Below, piece after piece: positions 1 to 5,177 of a stretch of DNA of 5,367 nucleotides (the stretch's first letter is position 1; each line of letters starts with the position of its first letter). The stretch lies in contig DMKW01000186.1 of NCBI GenBank assembly GCA_003454135.1, positions 1 to 5,367 of the forward strand. Reading direction: 5' to 3'. The stretch is from Microbacteriaceae bacterium. Its GTDB lineage: Bacteria; Actinomycetota; Actinomycetes; Actinomycetales; Microbacteriaceae. Below the pieces are notes generated by a model. That model worked only from the letters and a program-made list of their open reading frames with translations. It was not told the origin of the DNA and did not search any database. The position numbers and the translations under genes are program-made.

Positions 1-477
1 CTCACCGTCACCTTCCTCGGCGACGGGGCGAGCAACATGGCGCAGTCCTACCTGCTTGCCGGCGCCACGGCCGGCATGCACGTGCGTGTGGCTTCCCCCG
101 TCGACTATGCGCCGACGGATTCGGTGGTCGCGGCAGCGGACGTCGCGGCTGCCAAGACCGGCGGATCGATCACGCTCTACACGGACCCGATCGAGGCCGT
201 CGCGGGTGCGGACGTCGTGGTGACCGACACCTGGGTGTCGATGGGCAAGGAGGAGGAGAAGGCGGAACGCCTCACGACCCTCGGGTCGTATCGGGTCGAC
301 GCGGAGCTCATGGCCCTTGCCAAGTCCGAGGCCCTGTTCCTGCACTGTCTTCCGGCCGACCGCGGCTACGAGGTCACCGCCGACGTGATCGACGGGCCGC
401 AGAGCGTCGTCTGGGATGAGGCGGAGAATCGCTTGCACGCCCAGAAGGCGCTCATGGTCTGGCTCCTCCAGCGCTAG
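1..477 (+). CDS. argF: Ornithine carbamoyltransferase, C-terminal part (5' end outside window)
   Basis: This is the distal 158 codons of ornithine carbamoyltransferase, the cytoplasmic enzyme that makes citrulline from carbamoyl phosphate and ornithine. The reading frame is open from base 1, so the gene is cut by the window edge, and the N-terminal carbamoyl-phosphate domain is not visible. The visible part is the ornithine-binding domain. It opens with FLGDGASNMAQSYL (residues 5-18 of the fragment). The D-T-W-V-S-M-G loop at 76-82 closes over ornithine. HCLP at 115-118 carries the catalytic cysteine, and DEAENRLHAQKA near the end carries the conserved arginine (R144). The SMG loop and HCLP separate it from aspartate carbamoyltransferase. 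The gene ends with TAG, after which a structured gap precedes argG. It appears intact over the visible stretch. The assignment rests on well-known family motifs and on the adjoining argGH. Confidence 0.97.
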   Translation, partial: LTVTFLGDGASNMAQSYLLAGATAGMHVRVASPVDYAPTDSVVAAADVAAAKTGGSITLYTDPIEAVAGADVVVTDTWVSMGKEEEKAERLTTLGSYRVDAELMALAKSEALFLHCLPADRGYEVTADVIDGPQSVVWDEAENRLHAQKALMVWLLQR

Positions 478-504
478 CCCCTCCCTCCCGACCTCCCTCC
501 TTCC
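478..504. repeat. C-rich tract, G-quadruplex-capable on the minus strand
   Basis: Immediately after the argF stop the plus strand is almost purely pyrimidine for 27 bases, with only G490 and A491 as purines. C-runs lie at 478-481, 483-485, 487-489 and 495-497. The minus strand therefore reads G3-N5-G3-N1-G3-N1-G4, which fits the canonical four-tract quadruplex pattern, and the plus strand could form an i-motif. The nine bases CCTCCCTCC occur twice (480-488 and 492-500), 12 bases apart. The tract leads directly into the left arm of the large inverted repeat. The base pattern is seen directly; folding and function are inference. It could be a transcriptional pause site after argF or simply low-complexity sequence. 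Confidence 0.6.
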
Positions 505-588
505 GAAATCCATGCATTTCTCGCGACACGCCGTCTGTTTGCAGCAGACGCGCCGAGGGCGGCGAGGGATGCATGGATTTCGGAAGGG
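498..588. repeat. Long inverted repeat (stem-loop) in the argF-argG gap
   Basis: Bases 499-517 (CCTTCCGAAATCCATGCAT) are the perfect reverse complement of 569-587. In RNA the stem gains a U498-G588 wobble outside and two U-G wobbles plus five Watson-Crick pairs inside (518-524 with 562-568), giving about 27 uninterrupted pairs. After an asymmetric internal loop, a second hairpin pairs CGTCTG (532-537) with CAGACG (545-550) around a 7-base loop. A competing small hairpin, CGCC-GAG-GGCG (551-561), is also possible. There is no T-run after it, so it is not a classical intrinsic terminator. It may terminate or attenuate argF transcription, protect the mRNA ends, or be a copy of a dispersed palindromic intergenic element. 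Its arms contain CCATGCAT/ATGCATGG, which recalls Streptomyces ARG-box half-sites, but the spacing is wrong for a normal operator. Confidence 0.9.
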
Positions 589-602
589 TTCGGCGCCGAA
601 CC
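587..602. promoter_or_regulatory. 16-bp perfect palindrome upstream of argG (possible operator)
   Basis: GGTTCGGCGCCGAACC is a perfect 16-bp palindrome with no spacer. It shares its first two bases with the end of the large inverted repeat. It ends 42 bp before the argG ATG and lies just upstream of TAAGCT (610-615), which fits the loose actinobacterial -10 pattern TANNNT. No good -35 hexamer is seen; the -35 position would fall inside the palindrome, as expected for a repressor site. The symmetry is seen directly. The operator role and the weak promoter are inference, and it could instead be an outer part of the same repeat element. Confidence 0.4.
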
Positions 603-631
603 AGCGCCCTAAGCTTGTCAACGAATAACAC

Positions 632-637
632 AAGGAG
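632..637 (+). promoter_or_regulatory. Ribosome binding site of argG
   Basis: AAGGAG lies 7 bases before the ATG at 645. This site decides the argG start. An in-frame ATG at 573 lies inside the arm of the inverted repeat, lacks such a site, and would add 24 residues with no resemblance to argininosuccinate synthase N-termini. Confidence 0.85.
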
Positions 638-644
638 CAGTTAC

Positions 645-1844
645 ATGGCAGAACGCGTCGTCCTCGCATACTCCGGGGGTCTCGACACCTCGGTCGGCAT
701 CGGCTGGCTCAAGGATGCGACCGGCAAAGAGGTCGTGGCCCTCGCCGTCGACGTCGGGCAGGGCGGCGAAGACATGGATGACATCCGCCAGCGCGCGCTC
801 GACTGCGGCGCGGTCGAGGCGATCGTCGTCGACGCACGCGACGAGTTCGCGAGCGACTACCTCATGCCCGCGCTCAAGGCCAACGCGCTCTACCAGAAGC
901 GCTACCCGCTCGTCTCGGCGCTCAGCCGCCCGGTGATCGCCAAGCATCTGGCGAGGGTTGCCCGCGAACTCGGTGCCGACAGCGTCGCGCACGGTTGCAC
1001 CGGCAAGGGCAACGACCAGGTGCGTTTCGAGGCGGCCGTCGCGGCCCTCGCCCCCGAGCTCACGAGCATCGCCCCGGTGCGCGACCTCGCCCTCACGCGT
1101 GACAAGGCGATCGTCTACGCCAACGAGCACAACCTGCCGATCCGCCAGAGCGCGGCGAACCCGTATTCGATCGACAAGAATGTCTGGGGCCGCGCGGTTG
1201 AGACAGGGTTCCTCGAGGACCCGTGGAATGCACCGATCGAGGACCTCTACGAGTACACGCAAGACCCCAACGTCAACCGCGAGGCCGACGAGATCGTCAT
1301 CACCTTCGAGCGGGGCATCCCGGTCGCGATCGACGGCGTCTCGCACGGCCCGCTCGCGATCGTCGAGCAGCTCAACGCAATCGCCGGTAAGCACGGCGTC
1401 GGGCGAATCGACGTTGTCGAGGATCGTCTCGTCGGCATCAAGAGCCGCGAGGTCTACGAGGCTCCCGCGGCGATCGCCCTCATCGCGGCGCACGAAGCCC
1501 TCGAGAGCCTCACGCTCGAGCGCGACCTGGGCCGCTACAAGCGCGGGGTCGAGTCCGAGTGGGCGAACCTCGTCTACGACGGCCTCTGGTTCTCGAGCCT
1601 CAAGCGCTCGCTCGACGTGTTCATCGACGACACCCAAAAGTACGTGAGCGGCGACATCCGGCTCATGCTCCGGGGCGGTCGCGCCGTCGTCACGGGCCAG
1701 AAGAGCGAGCAGAGCCTGTACGACTTCGACCTCGCGACCTACGACACCGGCGACACCTTCGACCAGTCGCTCTCCAAAGGCTTCATCGAGATCTGGTCGC
1801 TGCCGAGCAAGATCTCGGCGCGCCGCGAGGCGTCGAGCAACTAG
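645..1844 (+). CDS. argG: Argininosuccinate synthase
   Basis: This cytoplasmic enzyme condenses citrulline with aspartate at the cost of ATP (to AMP and pyrophosphate), giving argininosuccinate. The product has 399 residues, the usual length for the family. The N-terminal ATP pyrophosphatase P-loop reads AYSGGLDTS (residues 8-16). GCTGKGNDQVRFE (117-129) carries the citrulline- and aspartate-contacting loop. GRAVETGFLEDPW follows in the middle of the protein. Near the C-terminus SLYDFDLATYDTGDTFDQS and KGFIEIWSLPSKISARR match the family's closing segment, which takes part in tetramer contacts. The start at 645 is chosen from the AAGGAG site and from the start of homology at MAERVVLAYSGG. The gene appears intact. 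argH begins 9 bases after its stop, so the two are almost certainly co-transcribed. Confidence 0.98.
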   Translation: MAERVVLAYSGGLDTSVGIGWLKDATGKEVVALAVDVGQGGEDMDDIRQRALDCGAVEAIVVDARDEFASDYLMPALKANALYQKRYPLVSALSRPVIAKHLARVARELGADSVAHGCTGKGNDQVRFEAAVAALAPELTSIAPVRDLALTRDKAIVYANEHNLPIRQSAANPYSIDKNVWGRAVETGFLEDPWNAPIEDLYEYTQDPNVNREADEIVITFERGIPVAIDGVSHGPLAIVEQLNAIAGKHGVGRIDVVEDRLVGIKSREVYEAPAAIALIAAHEALESLTLERDLGRYKRGVESEWANLVYDGLWFSSLKRSLDVFIDDTQKYVSGDIRLMLRGGRAVVTGQKSEQSLYDFDLATYDTGDTFDQSLSKGFIEIWSLPSKISARREASSN

Positions 1845-1847
1845 GAG
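1843..1847 (+). promoter_or_regulatory. Ribosome binding site of argH
   Basis: AGGAG overlaps the argG stop codon TAG (1842-1844) and sits 6 bases before the GTG at 1854. It supports that non-ATG start and suggests that ribosomes finishing argG help start argH. Confidence 0.8.
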
Positions 1848-1853
1848 CCGACG

Positions 1854-3296
1854 GTGTCGAAATCTGGCGGCAACGAGCCCGCTGTCGGGCAGACGACCGA
1901 GGGAGCGCTGTGGGGCGGTCGCTTTTCGAGCGGTCCGTCCCCGGAGCTCGCCCGCCTGAGCAAGTCGACGCACTTCGACTGGCAGCTCGGCCCGTACGAC
2001 CTCGCGGGATCGCGGGCGCACGCGAAGGCACTCGGGGCCGCGGGCTACCTCACCGACGACGAGCTGGGGCGGATGCTCGAGGCCCTCGAGCTTCTGCGCG
2101 CGGCCTTCGAGGACGGCAGCTTTGCCGAGCTCGACTCGGACGAAGACGTGCACGGAGCGCTTGAGCGCGGCCTCATCGACATCGCCGGGCCGGAGCTGGG
2201 TGGCAAGCTGCGCGCCGGCAGGAGTCGCAACGACCAGATCGCCACCCTCATCCGCCTTTACCTGCTCGATCATGCCGATGTGATCGCGCACCACGTGATC
2301 GACCTCGTCGACGCGATCGCCGCGCAGGCGGAGGCGCACCTGACCGCAGCCATGCCGGGCCGCACCCACATGCAGCACGCCCAGCCCGTGCTTCTCTCCC
2401 ATCATCTGCTCGCCCACGCGTGGCCGCTCGTGCGCGACCTCGAGCGGGTGAGGGACTGGTCGGTGCGGGCGCGGTCGTCGCCCTACGGTGCCGGCGCCCT
2501 CGCCGGAAGCTCGCTTGGCCTCGACCCGCAACTCGTCGCGACCGAGCTCGGGCTGGGCGCTCCGACCGAGAATTCGATGGATGCCACGGCCAGTCGCGAC
2601 GTCGTCGCCGAGTTCGCCTTTATCGCCTCGCTCATCGGCATCAATCTCTCGCGCTTCGCCGAAGACATCATCATCTGGAACACGAGGGAGTTCGGTTTTG
2701 TCACGCTGCACGACTCCTTCTCGACCGGGTCGTCGATCATGCCGCAGAAGAAGAATCCGGATATCGCCGAACTCGCGAGAGGCAAGTCCGGTCGCCTGAT
2801 CGGAAACCTCGCCGGGCTGCTCGCGACCCTCAAGGGACTCCCCCTCGCCTACAACCGCGACCTGCAGGAAGACAAGGAGCCGGTCTTCGATTCGGTGGCG
2901 ACACTCGAGGTGGTACTCCCGGCATTCACGGGGATGGTCGCTTCGCTTCGCTTCGACACCGAGCGGATGGCGGCGCTCGCCCCTCAGGGATTCTCGCTCG
3001 CCACCGATGTGGCTGAGTGGCTCGTCACGCAGCGCGTGCCGTTCCGCGACGCGCACGAGATCAGCGGGGCACTCGTGAGCTTCTGCGAGCAGCGCGGCAT
3101 CGAGCTCGACGAACCGAGCGACGCCGAGTTCGCCGAGATCTCGCCGCATCTCACGCCAGAGGTTCGCACCGTTCTCACGGTCGAAGGCTCCATAGCGAGC
3201 CGCGACGGCATCGGCGGCACGGCAGCCGCGCGGGTGACCGAACAACTCGCCGCGCTCACGCGCCGCATCCGAGAAGTGGAGAAGTGGCAGAAATGA
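1854..3296 (+). CDS. argH: Argininosuccinate lyase
   Basis: The enzyme cleaves argininosuccinate into arginine and fumarate, the last step of arginine synthesis. It belongs to the fumarase/aspartase superfamily, which acts as a cytoplasmic homotetramer with active sites built from three subunits. The 480-residue product is at the upper end of the usual length because of a polar N-terminal extension of about 15 residues before LWGGRF. Three superfamily signatures are visible: GRSRNDQ (122-128), GRTHMQHAQP (169-178, with the histidine-threonine region of the active site), and GSSIMPQKKNPD (292-303), the mobile loop with the catalytic serine. The GTG start is supported by AGGAG at 1843-1847. The TGA stop overlaps the next ATG as ATGA (3293-3296), implying coupling to the small downstream gene. 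No disruption is seen. Confidence 0.98.
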   Translation: MSKSGGNEPAVGQTTEGALWGGRFSSGPSPELARLSKSTHFDWQLGPYDLAGSRAHAKALGAAGYLTDDELGRMLEALELLRAAFEDGSFAELDSDEDVHGALERGLIDIAGPELGGKLRAGRSRNDQIATLIRLYLLDHADVIAHHVIDLVDAIAAQAEAHLTAAMPGRTHMQHAQPVLLSHHLLAHAWPLVRDLERVRDWSVRARSSPYGAGALAGSSLGLDPQLVATELGLGAPTENSMDATASRDVVAEFAFIASLIGINLSRFAEDIIIWNTREFGFVTLHDSFSTGSSIMPQKKNPDIAELARGKSGRLIGNLAGLLATLKGLPLAYNRDLQEDKEPVFDSVATLEVVLPAFTGMVASLRFDTERMAALAPQGFSLATDVAEWLVTQRVPFRDAHEISGALVSFCEQRGIELDEPSDAEFAEISPHLTPEVRTVLTVEGSIASRDGIGGTAAARVTEQLAALTRRIREVEKWQK

Positions 3297-3439
3297 CTCT
3301 CAGCAAAGACAATAGGCCGCCGCGCCCCGAGCAGACCCGCATCCAGAAGATCGTCATGTGGAGCATCTTCGGCATCGCCGCGGCCTTGGCCGTCGCCGCG
3401 GTGATCCTGTTCTTCGCGAGCGGCGCTCGACTGTTCTAG
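3293..3439 (+). CDS. Small single-pass membrane protein (48 aa), function unknown
   Basis: I do not recognise a family. The ORF starts at the ATG that overlaps the argH stop (ATGA), with GGAGAAG (3278-3284) 8 bases upstream as a plausible ribosome binding site, and ends at TAG 3437-3439. The 48-residue product begins with a polar, basic stretch rich in Pro, Arg and Lys (residues 1-19). One clear hydrophobic helix follows (about 20-42, IVMWSIFGIAAALAVAAVIL and onward), then a short Ser-Gly-Ala-Arg tail. The positive N-terminus suggests that this end stays in the cytoplasm. The last base of its stop is the first base of the glycosylase GTG. The tight overlaps on both sides and the well-formed helix favour a real gene over chance. 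No link to arginine synthesis or DNA repair can be read from the sequence. Confidence 0.75.
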   Translation: MTLSKDNRPPRPEQTRIQKIVMWSIFGIAAALAVAAVILFFASGARLF

Positions 3440-4044
3440 TGTTCGACCGCGACGCCCTGGCCCGACCGGCGACCGAGGTGGCGGTCGACCTGCTCGGCGC
3501 CACGATATCGAAGGATTCGGCCGATGGCCGGGTCACAGTCCGTCTCACCGAGGTCGAAGCCTATCTCGGCGACGTGGATCCCGGCTCGCACGCGTTTCGA
3601 GGCCACACCAAGCGGACGACGGTGATGTTCGACGAACCGGGACATCTGTACACCTACTTCACCTACGGCATGCACGTGTGCGCGAACATCGTGTGCTCGC
3701 CTCCCGGCACGGCCTCGGCTGTGCTCCTTCGCGGCGGCGAGGTGATCGAGGGTGTGGAGCTCGCTCGGTCTCGCCGCACGACGTCGAAGACGGATGCGGA
3801 CCTCGCGCGAGGGCCCGCGCGCCTGGTCGTGGCGCTCGGTGTCACGCTCGCCGACGGCGGGGCCGACCTCGCCGAGCCGCCGTTCGAGCTCACGCTCGCC
3901 CCTTCTCGCTCCGAATTCGCCGCCGGCCCCCGCACCGGCGTTTCGGGAGCCGGCGGCACGACGGAGTTCCCCTGGCGATTCTGGATTCCGGGGGAGAAGT
4001 CGGTGTCTCCCTACAAGGTGCATGCCCGGGCGCGTCGAACGTGA
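3439..4044 (+). CDS. mpg: DNA-3-methyladenine glycosylase (AAG/Mpg family)
   Basis: This base-excision repair enzyme flips out alkylated or deaminated purines and cuts the glycosidic bond, leaving an abasic site. The 201-residue product has the usual length of bacterial family members. TEVEAYLG (37-44) holds the water-activating glutamate E40 and the conserved Y42, matching E125 and Y127 of human AAG. H51 in SHAFRG matches human H136. GHLYTYFTYGMHVCANIV (68-85) is the DNA-contacting core, with Y76 matching human Y159; H79 replaces the intercalating tyrosine 162, a substitution I recall as common in bacterial members. FPWRFWIPGEKSVS near the end matches the family's C-terminal strand. The segment after the RG motif reads TKRTTVMF where I would expect an asparagine (RN..MF). 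The GTG start overlaps the stop of the small membrane gene by one base, and no clear ribosome binding site precedes it, so translation may depend on coupling. Confidence 0.93.
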   Translation: MFDRDALARPATEVAVDLLGATISKDSADGRVTVRLTEVEAYLGDVDPGSHAFRGHTKRTTVMFDEPGHLYTYFTYGMHVCANIVCSPPGTASAVLLRGGEVIEGVELARSRRTTSKTDADLARGPARLVVALGVTLADGGADLAEPPFELTLAPSRSEFAAGPRTGVSGAGGTTEFPWRFWIPGEKSVSPYKVHARARRT

Positions 4045-4055
4045 CCGACGAGGCT

Positions 4056-4101
4056 GGCGAGGACGCGGCATTCCCCATTCTTCGGTGCCGCGATGCTCGC
4101 C
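4056..4101. terminator. Stem-loop between convergent genes (possible terminator)
   Basis: GGCGAG (4056-4061) pairs with CTCGCC (4096-4101), and GCGGCA (4065-4070) pairs with TGCCGC (4086-4091). An internal loop of 3 by 4 bases separates the two helices and a 15-base apical loop closes them. It starts 12 bases after the glycosylase stop, in the gap between convergent genes, where a terminator would be expected. No T-run follows in either direction, so it would have to act as a U-less terminator or with Rho. The pairing is seen directly and the role is inferred. Confidence 0.45.
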
Positions 4102-4150
4102 GTACTCTTCGCGACTCATGGTGGTTCTCGGTCCCGCCCCAACCGCTGGG

Positions 4151-4726
4151 CTAGACGACTATGAGCAGGGCGCACGCCCCGGCCCAGGCGAGACTCACGA
4201 GAGTTCCGATGATGAACCGCTCGCGGATCTCCGGGCTGTCGAGCTCCGAAAAGCGCCCCAGTCCCTTGACGGCGATGACCACCGCCACGATCTCGAGGTG
4301 ACCGAGCACGATCGCCGCGATCACCACGAGGCGCTCGACGTATCCGATCGTCGTTCCGCCGCGCAGGACCTCGGCGTCGTGGCGGGTGCCGTCCGCGCTC
4401 TCGGTGACGACGATGCCGCCGTGGTGCCCGTCGATGACGGTGGCCCCGTTGCCACGATCGGCGAAGGCGAGAACGGCCACGGTGATGGGGTTACCGGCGA
4501 TGACGCCGATCAGCGCGAGGCCGACGCCCCCGATCACGGCGAACGTGTGGCTCGGCGCGGGCACCTCGAGTCGAAAGGCGGCGCCGGCGAGGCCGACGGC
4601 TATCGGCGCAACGGCGAGCAGCGCCAGCCGGGGGCGGTGGAAGCGGATCGCGGTTGCCGCCGCGGCAAGAGACGCCGCGATCACGAGGAGTGCTCCGCTC
4701 CAGAGAATGATGCTGGCGACGACCAT
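4151..4726 (-). CDS. Multi-pass membrane protein (191 aa), function unknown
   Basis: The gene reads on the minus strand from ATG (4726-4724) to TAG (4153-4151), with AAAGGGA 6 bases upstream as ribosome binding site. The 191-residue product has about five hydrophobic helices (roughly 4-27, 33-52, 61-88, 129-152 and 169-190). A hydrophilic loop (about 89-127) carries IDGHHGG and several charged residues. The C-terminal third has a distinctive pattern: GYVERL (128-133), KGLGRFSEL (154-162) and ERFIIGT (169-175). From memory this resembles the C-terminal segment of DUF3307-type proteins and related stand-alone membrane proteins, where LER, K-x-x-x-RF and IGT recur; this was not checked by search. 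It converges on the glycosylase gene and has no visible partner in its own direction within the window. Function unknown. Confidence 0.85.
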   Translation of the reverse strand: MVVASIILWSGALLVIAASLAAAATAIRFHRPRLALLAVAPIAVGLAGAAFRLEVPAPSHTFAVIGGVGLALIGVIAGNPITVAVLAFADRGNGATVIDGHHGGIVVTESADGTRHDAEVLRGGTTIGYVERLVVIAAIVLGHLEIVAVVIAVKGLGRFSELDSPEIRERFIIGTLVSLAWAGACALLIVV

Positions 4727-4732
4727 CGAGTG

Positions 4733-4739
4733 TCCCTTT
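4733..4739 (-). promoter_or_regulatory. Ribosome binding site of the 191-aa membrane protein gene
   Basis: On the minus strand AAAGGGA lies 6 bases before the ATG at 4726. It supports that start for the membrane protein. Confidence 0.65.
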
Positions 4740-5070
4740 CCACCGATTCATCGTCGCCCAGGGCGGGTTCTCGTACGATGACCGGCATGGCGGTGAGCAA
4801 CGGTCGGATGACCGCGGCTTGGCACGGGTGGCGGCATTGCGAATCGCACTGTCTGCAGCCTCGGCCATCCCGCCTTCCGCGACCATTAGATCGCAGAGTA
4901 CCCAGGTCTGTCGGCTTCGACGCGCACCCGCGGGCAACCGGGCTCGTTCGCGCGTTCAGTATCGGCCGGCTTTCGATCTGCCGGGGCTTTCGACTTACCC
5001 CATGCGCGAGCTTTTGCGCGGCGACACGTCGGCACGCAACCGGTTTTTAGGGAGCGAATTGGCGGGGCCA

Positions 5071-5087
5071 CCGGGCGACACGCCCGG
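5071..5087. terminator. GC-rich hairpin upstream of the tandem promoters
   Basis: CCGGGCG (5071-5077) and CGCCCGG (5081-5087) form a perfect 7-bp stem with a 3-base loop (ACA). It ends 13 bases before the first promoter-like element at 5101. The only following T-run is short and distant (ATTT, 5098-5102 on the plus strand). It could insulate the promoters from incoming transcription. The stem is seen directly; the terminator role is inferred. Confidence 0.35.
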
Positions 5088-5100
5088 GATCGGGTGAAAT

Positions 5101-5129
5101 TTGACCGTGCCCCGATGGCCGCGTAATTT
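5101..5129 (+). promoter_or_regulatory. Promoter-like element 1 (TTGACC-17-TAATTT)
   Basis: TTGACC (5101-5106) and TAATTT (5124-5129) are separated by 17 bases. Both are close to the housekeeping sigma consensus, and AAAT precedes the -35. It points right, toward the window end, with no coding region after it. Together with two further elements downstream it looks like the first of a tandem set feeding an operon beyond the window. Confidence 0.5.
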
Positions 5130-5177
5130 ACTTACTTGTCGCCCCAAAGGTTCGCAGAAAGCCGCAGTGCTTATCGG

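Larger units (their letters stand above)
4727..5100. other. Gap without a supportable gene
   Basis: No reading frame here has a recognisable product on either strand. Open frames exist but use mixed and rare codons (TTA, AGA, GTA, AGG) and have compositions rich in Arg, Ser, Pro and Cys, typical of non-coding GC-rich sequence. Small sequence patterns are present: a palindrome TCGTACGA (4771-4778), an imperfect hairpin CCGGC/GCCGG (4966-4970 with 4980-4984), a direct repeat GGCTTTCGA (4968-4976 and 4985-4993), and a strong hairpin at 5071-5087. No tRNA-like T-arm or cloverleaf was found by eye. The stretch may hold the decayed remains of a former gene or the far upstream region of the operon to the right. 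Confidence 0.6.

Noticed and set aside
499..587. Repeat arms as a classical ARG box operator
   Set aside because: The TGCAT-like half-sites in the arms are over 50 bp apart, not the few bases between halves of known ARG boxes, and no AT-rich ARG-box core is present. Kept only as a remote alternative.
573..644. Upstream in-frame ATG extending argG by 24 codons
   Set aside because: The ATG sits in the right arm of the inverted repeat, has no suitable ribosome binding site, and the added residues do not resemble ArgG. The ATG at 645 has AAGGAG at good spacing.
618..3245. Very long minus-strand open frame (875 codons) opposite argG and argH
   Set aside because: It lies antisense to two certain genes. 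Its product is an Arg/Asp/Glu/Val-rich string with no family motifs, which is the usual mirror image of GC-rich codon use. The coding signatures are all on the plus strand.
3017..3292. Longer open frame continuous with the 48-aa membrane protein
   Set aside because: The upstream 92 codons overlap argH in another frame and are Arg/His-rich. The ATG overlapping the argH stop gives a compact protein with normal composition.
3436..4119. 227-codon minus-strand open frame opposite the glycosylase gene
   Set aside because: It is antisense to a gene with clear AAG motifs; the composition is Arg/Gly/His-rich with no recognisable domain.
4491..4937. 148-codon minus-strand frame overlapping the start of the membrane protein gene
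   Set aside because: It overlaps the membrane protein in another frame. The upstream part has no recognisable motif, and the membrane protein has the better start signal and clear helices.
3752..5050. 432-codon plus-strand open frame across the glycosylase end and the convergent membrane gene
   Set aside because: It overlaps two better-supported genes in other frames and encodes a low-complexity Arg/Ser/Asp-rich sequence. Only its last 87 codons fall in free DNA, and these are treated as a tentative finding.
5140..5165. GGTTCGCAG resembling a tRNA T-arm
   Set aside because: No matching acceptor, D-arm or anticodon stem can be built around it, and the complementary T-stem bases are absent.
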